Origin: Chlorokybus atmophyticus
Lineage: Eukaryota > Streptophyta > Chlorokybophyceae > Chlorokybales > Chlorokybaceae
DNA: 64,000 nt
Assembly: GCA_009103225.1 (NCBI GenBank)
Contig: RHPI01001715.1
Span: 1,038,689 to 1,102,688, forward strand
Direction: 5' to 3'
The translations under genes and the position numbers were made by a program. Under the pieces are notes generated by a model. The model ran no database searches and was not told the origin of the DNA. It worked only from the letters and a program-made list of their open reading frames with translations. Position 1 is the first letter of the stretch. Every line of letters starts with the position of its first letter. This document shows, piece by piece, positions 59,692 through 64,000 of the stretch.

Positions 59692-60927
59692 TTACGGCTC
59701 TCGGCTGCGGTCCCGCCGAAGGGGCTCTGCACTTGTGCCTGCCATAGGCCGCGAGGCACTGCGGTTGGTGTCCAACAGTGCTTTCTCATACACCGCGCGC
59801 TTATGGATGGCTTGTGCAGTCTCGAAAGCTTCCTTGAGGGTGTAGCCGAGGGGCCTGCTGTAGTTCAGCGTCAGGCGCGTCGACTCGCTCAGGGTGGGAT
59901 CCAACTCGGCCACATACACCACTGCTGCCGCCTCTTCACTGACGATCTTGTAGTCAGTGTCTTTAAGCAACCCTTCCAACCGTGAATACAGTCGGAGAGG
60001 GTCCTCGTGGGGCTTCCGTCGAAAACGCCTCAACTCCTCCACCTTGCTGTTGATTTGAGGTGGGAAGGTGCGCCGGAGTGCGGCGTAGAGGTCCTTCAAC
60101 GGGGAGTCCGACATGGCCGCGCCCACCGTAAGCGCGGGTGCACGCAATGCCACTGAGCCGAGAGTGAAAACACTGCCTTCCGATGGAGCACGCGAGTTCG
60201 GTGTTGGTAGCAGAGGCGTACCTATCTCCAATGCTGCAGCTTGCTGCTCCTCTTGTTGCTCCCTGATAATAGCAGCGGTGCGGTTAAGTTTCCTGATCCG
60301 GCGCTCGGCCTTCTTGCTCTCGATCTCTGCAGGAGTCGATGAGGCCACTACCACCTCAACTTCTTCATTCTTTGCCTTCTCCATGGCTGCAGCTAGAGTG
60401 AGACCCGTGACTGAGGCTGGCGGGGCCGCTGCTACAGGGACAGTAACCGATAGGCTATGCAGTGACGTGGAGGCTATGGTGCTAGCCAACTCGCCATAGC
60501 CATCAATCTTGTGCAACTCAGCGACGGACTTCCACACATCATGTGCTTCGTGATCAAGGTATTGAGCGGACACATGAAACGATACCTCATCGGTCCAGTC
60601 CTTGCTCTTGAAGGCGTGCTGCCGCATCTTAGAGTGGAACTTGATGATGAACTCGTCAAGTGAGGTGGTGCCAGGGCGTCCGGAGAAGCGTAAGGAGTTG
60701 GTTGAGCTGGAAGGCTCCATCTCCTCGTCGTCACTGTCCGACGGTGGTGGAGATGCTCGTTGTCGAGAAGTGGAGTGAGAGGAGGTGAAGCCGGAGACGG
60801 GGCGTGAGCCTCTGCTGCTACGGTAATCGCTCCCTTCACTTGCGCGCTCGTAGGTAAGGTTGGAGGTTGGGCTCCAGCTGTTGAGGTTCCCTTCTTCTAT
60901 TGGCGAGAAAGGGGTGGGCCTGCTCAT
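59692..60927 (-). CDS. gag capsid-region frame of the Ty3/gypsy element
   Basis: 411 codons, intact. Ser/Pro-rich N-terminus with an acidic patch (SDSDDEEMEPSSS), then a retrotransposon capsid-like helical domain: DLYAALRRTFPPQINSKVEE, LRRFRRKPHEDPLRLYSRLE, AELDPTLSESTRLTLNYSRP. The frame stops at TAA just before the zinc knuckle region. Confidence 0.85.
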   Translation of the reverse strand: MSRPTPFSPIEEGNLNSWSPTSNLTYERASEGSDYRSSRGSRPVSGFTSSHSTSRQRASPPPSDSDDEEMEPSSSTNSLRFSGRPGTTSLDEFIIKFHSKMRQHAFKSKDWTDEVSFHVSAQYLDHEAHDVWKSVAELHKIDGYGELASTIASTSLHSLSVTVPVAAAPPASVTGLTLAAAMEKAKNEEVEVVVASSTPAEIESKKAERRIRKLNRTAAIIREQQEEQQAAALEIGTPLLPTPNSRAPSEGSVFTLGSVALRAPALTVGAAMSDSPLKDLYAALRRTFPPQINSKVEELRRFRRKPHEDPLRLYSRLEGLLKDTDYKIVSEEAAAVVYVAELDPTLSESTRLTLNYSRPLGYTLKEAFETAQAIHKRAVYEKALLDTNRSASRPMAGTSAEPLRRDRSREP

Positions 60928-61138
60928 ACAGCTGATGCGATTGTGAAAGTGGATGAAGGGTAGAGTGTTTGTGCTCTATAATGGGATCTCCAATGCTGCT
61001 ATCACCCAACACACTAGCGCTTGTGCGCGCTATGCGATGACGGTGACAACAATGCACTGCGATGTGTACAACTAAAGATTGCGATGCTGATGTGCAGCCT
61101 GCAACTACACTCACTTGAGCAAAGAGGGTGACACTGTG

Positions 61139-61738
61139 AGTCAACAAGCCACTACTATGGGTAGCGCTGTTTACACAGTTCTTTGCATGAGTGGAAGAGA
61201 AATTACACTGTTAAGTGAGGTGAATGAGCAAGCAACACGTGGATGCTATGCCCTGACTGATGCCAACAAGAACACCGCGACCAAGTACACCAGGCTCACA
61301 ACAAGGACAAGCACAGTGCACAAGAACATGCACAGGCTCTCACACGGTGAGGAGATTCTCGGGAACCGGGACGGCGTATTTCGTAGTTCAAGTCGCTTCA
61401 CAAGCTCTTAGCTTTCTCACTCACAGTGTCACCAGCTGATTTGGTGAACACTGTGCCTACATATACAAGTCAATTCATGACTGTCCAGAACATAAACTAA
61501 CGGTCATATCGAGGCTATTTCCACAAGAAAACCCCACTCGTTATAGAACTTATAACTGAACTCACATTTGAACAGCTACGCGCGGTGCCTATGTAGGCTA
61601 TAGTCATGAGCTACTCTAGAGACATGACCTAGCTACTGGTCAGTGACGCGCGCGGGTCGCCATGCTGGTAAGCCGGGCGAGAGTCTCGCTGTAGGCATGC
61701 CCGATGAAGACTGGCATGCCCGGGCGACAGGCATGACA
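61139..61738 (-). repeat. 5' LTR of the Ty3/gypsy element, lacking its last about 230 bp
   Basis: Starts TGTCATGCC next to the AAGC duplication. It matches the first about 600 bp of the 3' LTR and stops at TGGCTTGTTGACT, after which leader sequence follows. Confidence 0.85.
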
Positions 61739-61742
61739 AAGC

Positions 61743-63715
61743 AGTTTACAAGCATTATGTACAAGCACAAGCATTTTTATCATTGCAGCATCCAACACGA
61801 ACGTGCCTGGTTGGAGCATGCAGCCTCATGGCCACAGCGCATGGCCATGAACATCAAGTATGCTGCGACAGATGCCTCCTTATTGAGGAGTCCTCAACGT
61901 ACACTCTAGCGATTTTTTCAGCTGGACTTACATCCTTGACCCTCGCCCCCTGCAGAGGCCATGTTGACTGCGGAGTCAGCGGGAGCACGGCCACAGTTTG
62001 ATGAAAATGTGAAATTGGAAGTGGTTTGCACGCGAAGCCTCCCCAGGTCCTTTCGAGATACGTGACCTCATACAGCTTGGCCTTCTCTTCAGAATAACTT
62101 CCCGCTGTCCATAGCGAGCAAACTTTCATTTTTTGTGCGCTAATAGCGACACGAAATTCGCTAAACGGCTAGCAAAGATATCCACCTTCGCCACAACTGC
62201 GTGCGGAGTATACGTGGTACAACTTACCTCACTTGGCCCACACCCACAAGGAGCACCACACATGCGTTGTACTCTTTAATGTTGCCTGTCCATCTGGGCC
62301 TTTAATCTCAACAACCCACACACTCTCAGCTCCATGCCTTCTCTGAAATTGAAGCATACTCGCCAGCGCACCGACCATGTCCGTAGACTCTCCGTTGATG
62401 TGCATAATGCTCTCATCATGATCGAAAGCGCATATCACGATCGTGCTCAAGTCGCACATGAACAGCAAGTTCAACAACCGTTGCTGCGCTTGTAGGCCGG
62501 ACAACCAATCTTGACGGTTGATTCCGCCAAACCCTTAGTGATCCACAAGCAACTGAATGGCTTGCAGCTACTGTGGAAATCGTGATAAAATGCAGGATGG
62601 TGCAGATACTATCAGAGTAACAAGCTGTGGCATAGCACTCAGCCCTGCAATCAGCATTGGTCTGCGTGTAGGCGCTGCCTGCTCATCACCATTCTTCTCT
62701 GCAAATTCCAATCGGAGCACTTGCAATTGGTTGCATGCCACAAGTGCGCTGAGGTTTGGCTAGAGGGAGACAGTGAGATACGCAGCTCTTGCATGTTCTT
62801 GCAGCAGCTAAGGATAAGAGCCGGATTGTGTGTGTGAACATCACTGACTTCACCAAGAAAGCACTCCACCAATGTGACCTCCGGAAACACTTCTCGAAGC
62901 AGCTTCAACCCCTCACAGCTCTTGTGCCACAAGAACACCCGCAAAACGAATGCCGTGTTGAGGGCGAAGCGCTCTCCCGCATTTGCTTGACAAGACTTCA
63001 GCACACCACAAAGACTCTTGCGCTTGTTATTGATGATGTCCACATGTTGCAAGAAACGCTTGTCACTTGGAGCACGTCGCAGAATACCTTACACACAAAT
63101 TGCAACCGCGCAACATCATTCTGCATCCGCAAAGTGCTGCGAGTATGGTGGGTTTTGCTTCAGCTGTTTATGCTTGCACATTGCACAAGTTGTGCTTACC
63201 GCTGTGAGAGATGCCTTCAACAAGAACTTTGTCAATAGCCCCTCGTTAAATGACAGGAGTTGCGAACTTGAGAGATCAGAAGAAAGGCAAGCTGTTGGAT
63301 CAAAATTGTGTGACACCACACACAATATTGCAAGCACGCATTGAACATATAAGTAAGCTGAATAAAAAAGCGTGCTGATGCTCGCTGCGCTCTTTCTTCC
63401 AATACAACCTTGGTAAAACAAACTTGAGAAGTGCATCCATGGTTGAGTGCTAAAGCCACTGCACTAGCCCGCTGTTACATATCAATGCGGTCAGTAACGT
63501 TACAATTGCCATAGCCCTGGACCACAGGTGATGGTATGAAAACAATGGCAATTACCAGGCAGGACAGAATGTCAATGCAAGTTTGGAACTGTGCTTGTGC
63601 AGACAAGTCCCGAAGCAGACTGTTGGAGGACAGGTTGCGGGAATTCTTGTTGTGGCCGGCTCTAATTGTCGGTACTAGTGCTATTTGTGTGCCATGCCAG
63701 TGCAATGGCCACGAA
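61743..63715 (-). pseudogene. copy B of the unrecognised gene family, main part
   Basis: Minus-strand homologue of copy A (31735-35300). Conserved pieces: WHGTQIALVPTIRAGHNKNS (63630-63710), LALNHGCTSQVCFTKVVLEE, EGLLTKFLLKASLTAV, RFALNTAFVLRVFLWHKSCE, EVTLVECFLGE, QAQQRLLNLLFMCDL to DMVGALASMLQFQRRHGAES, and SEEKAKLYEVTYLERTWGG. It lacks the 1.68-kb TIR element of copy A. Intron-sized gaps separate the blocks, with AG/GT at several edges, so it was an intron-containing gene. Some frames open here are closed in copy A, so this copy was probably functional more recently, but the retrotransposon removes its 3' part. Product unknown. Confidence 0.65.
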
Positions 63716-63922
63716 GCACAGCTTGCTTAACTTATTGTGTGCACACTTACATCGCAATCATTGCATAAGTCATGCACACCTTTTTATTCAACCAACACCC
63801 TCTCCATTTGCAAAGTTTGCTATTGGACAACAGACACACATTGCAACGCACAGCACCCCAAACCGTGTGTGGAGTCATGTTTTGTCTGCGCATTCCCTTA
63901 TCATATATATTTATCGCAACCA

Positions 63923-63924
<2 letters not shown>
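63716..63924. other. short flank without recognised gene
   Basis: Nothing recognised; may hold the 5' end of copy B. Confidence 0.4.

Positions 63925-64000
<76 letters not shown>
63925..64000. other. C homopolymer, 76 bases, to the window end
   Basis: Uninterrupted Cs after catg. Likely a sequencing or assembly artefact; C runs also touch the gap at 24338 and the N at 40858. Confidence 0.9.

Larger units (their letters stand above)
54430..61742 (-). mobile_element. Ty3/gypsy LTR retrotransposon with C-terminal PHD finger, inserted in copy B
   Basis: Order on the minus strand: 5' LTR (61139-61738), leader, gag (60927-59692 and on), RT-RNase H, integrase, PHD finger, polypurine tract (AGGGGGGG just before the last LTR region), 3' LTR (54434-55265). 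A 4-bp target duplication AAGC flanks it at 54430-54433 and 61739-61742, and the LTR begins TGTCATGCC and ends CCCGACA. Shared parts of the two LTRs differ at roughly 3% of positions, so the insertion is fairly young. Frameshifts and stops in gag and pol make this copy inactive unless they are sequencing errors. No protease DSG/DTG motif was found. Confidence 0.93.

Overview
The window is nuclear DNA of a eukaryote, most likely a green alga (Chlorophyta). Genes are split by many short GT-AG introns, and a few GC-AG ones. Several genes end just before a TGTAA motif, the usual green-algal poly(A) signal. Gene content also fits: a plant-type IIB Ca2+-ATPase with its basic regulatory segment at the N-terminus, a SET protein with Rubisco-LSMT-type substrate-binding domains, a CBS protein with a plastid-like leader, and plant/algal membrane protein families. 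Gene models below were built by joining exons in phase by eye; no transcript evidence was available.

Layout: 0-2 kb is a decayed chromodomain Ty3/gypsy element. 2-6.4 kb is AT-rich and holds a pogo-like MITE. 6.4-12.8 kb is a 24-exon Ca2+-ATPase (+). 13.6-15.2 kb is a two-CBS-domain protein (-) with a 111-bp tandem repeat directly upstream. 16.4-17.5 kb is a REEP/HVA22 ER-shaping protein (-). 17.5-24.5 kb is a repeat-rich desert with a TTAGGG-type telomeric array, MITEs, diverged LTR-like repeats and a small gap. 24.5-26.0 kb is an MgtC/SapB-type membrane protein (-), divergent from a SET methyltransferase gene at 26.3-29.6 kb (+). 31.7-35.4 kb is a decayed member of an unrecognised gene family, carrying a 1.68-kb TIR transposon. 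37.4-39.2 kb is a 14-3-3 protein (+). 41.7-44.0 kb is a nitrilase-family amidase (-), divergent from a single-pass membrane protein of a plant/algal family at 44.8-46.8 kb (+). 48.3-52.1 kb is TELO2/TEL2 (-), next to a 233-bp CT tract. 54.2-63.7 kb is a second member of the same unrecognised family (-), split by a 7.3-kb Ty3/gypsy retrotransposon with 4-bp target duplications. The window ends in a 76-base C run.

The genes do not form an operon or one pathway; they are ordinary nuclear genes in signalling (Ca2+-ATPase, 14-3-3), membrane shaping and transport (REEP, MgtC), metabolism (amidase), PIKK-kinase maturation (TELO2) and protein methylation (SET). The most unusual features are five GC-AG introns, a SET protein with an in-frame N-terminal copy of its substrate-binding domain, a retrotransposon whose polyprotein ends in a PHD finger, its odd LTR layout, and a pair of paralogues that date and delimit two separate transposon insertions.
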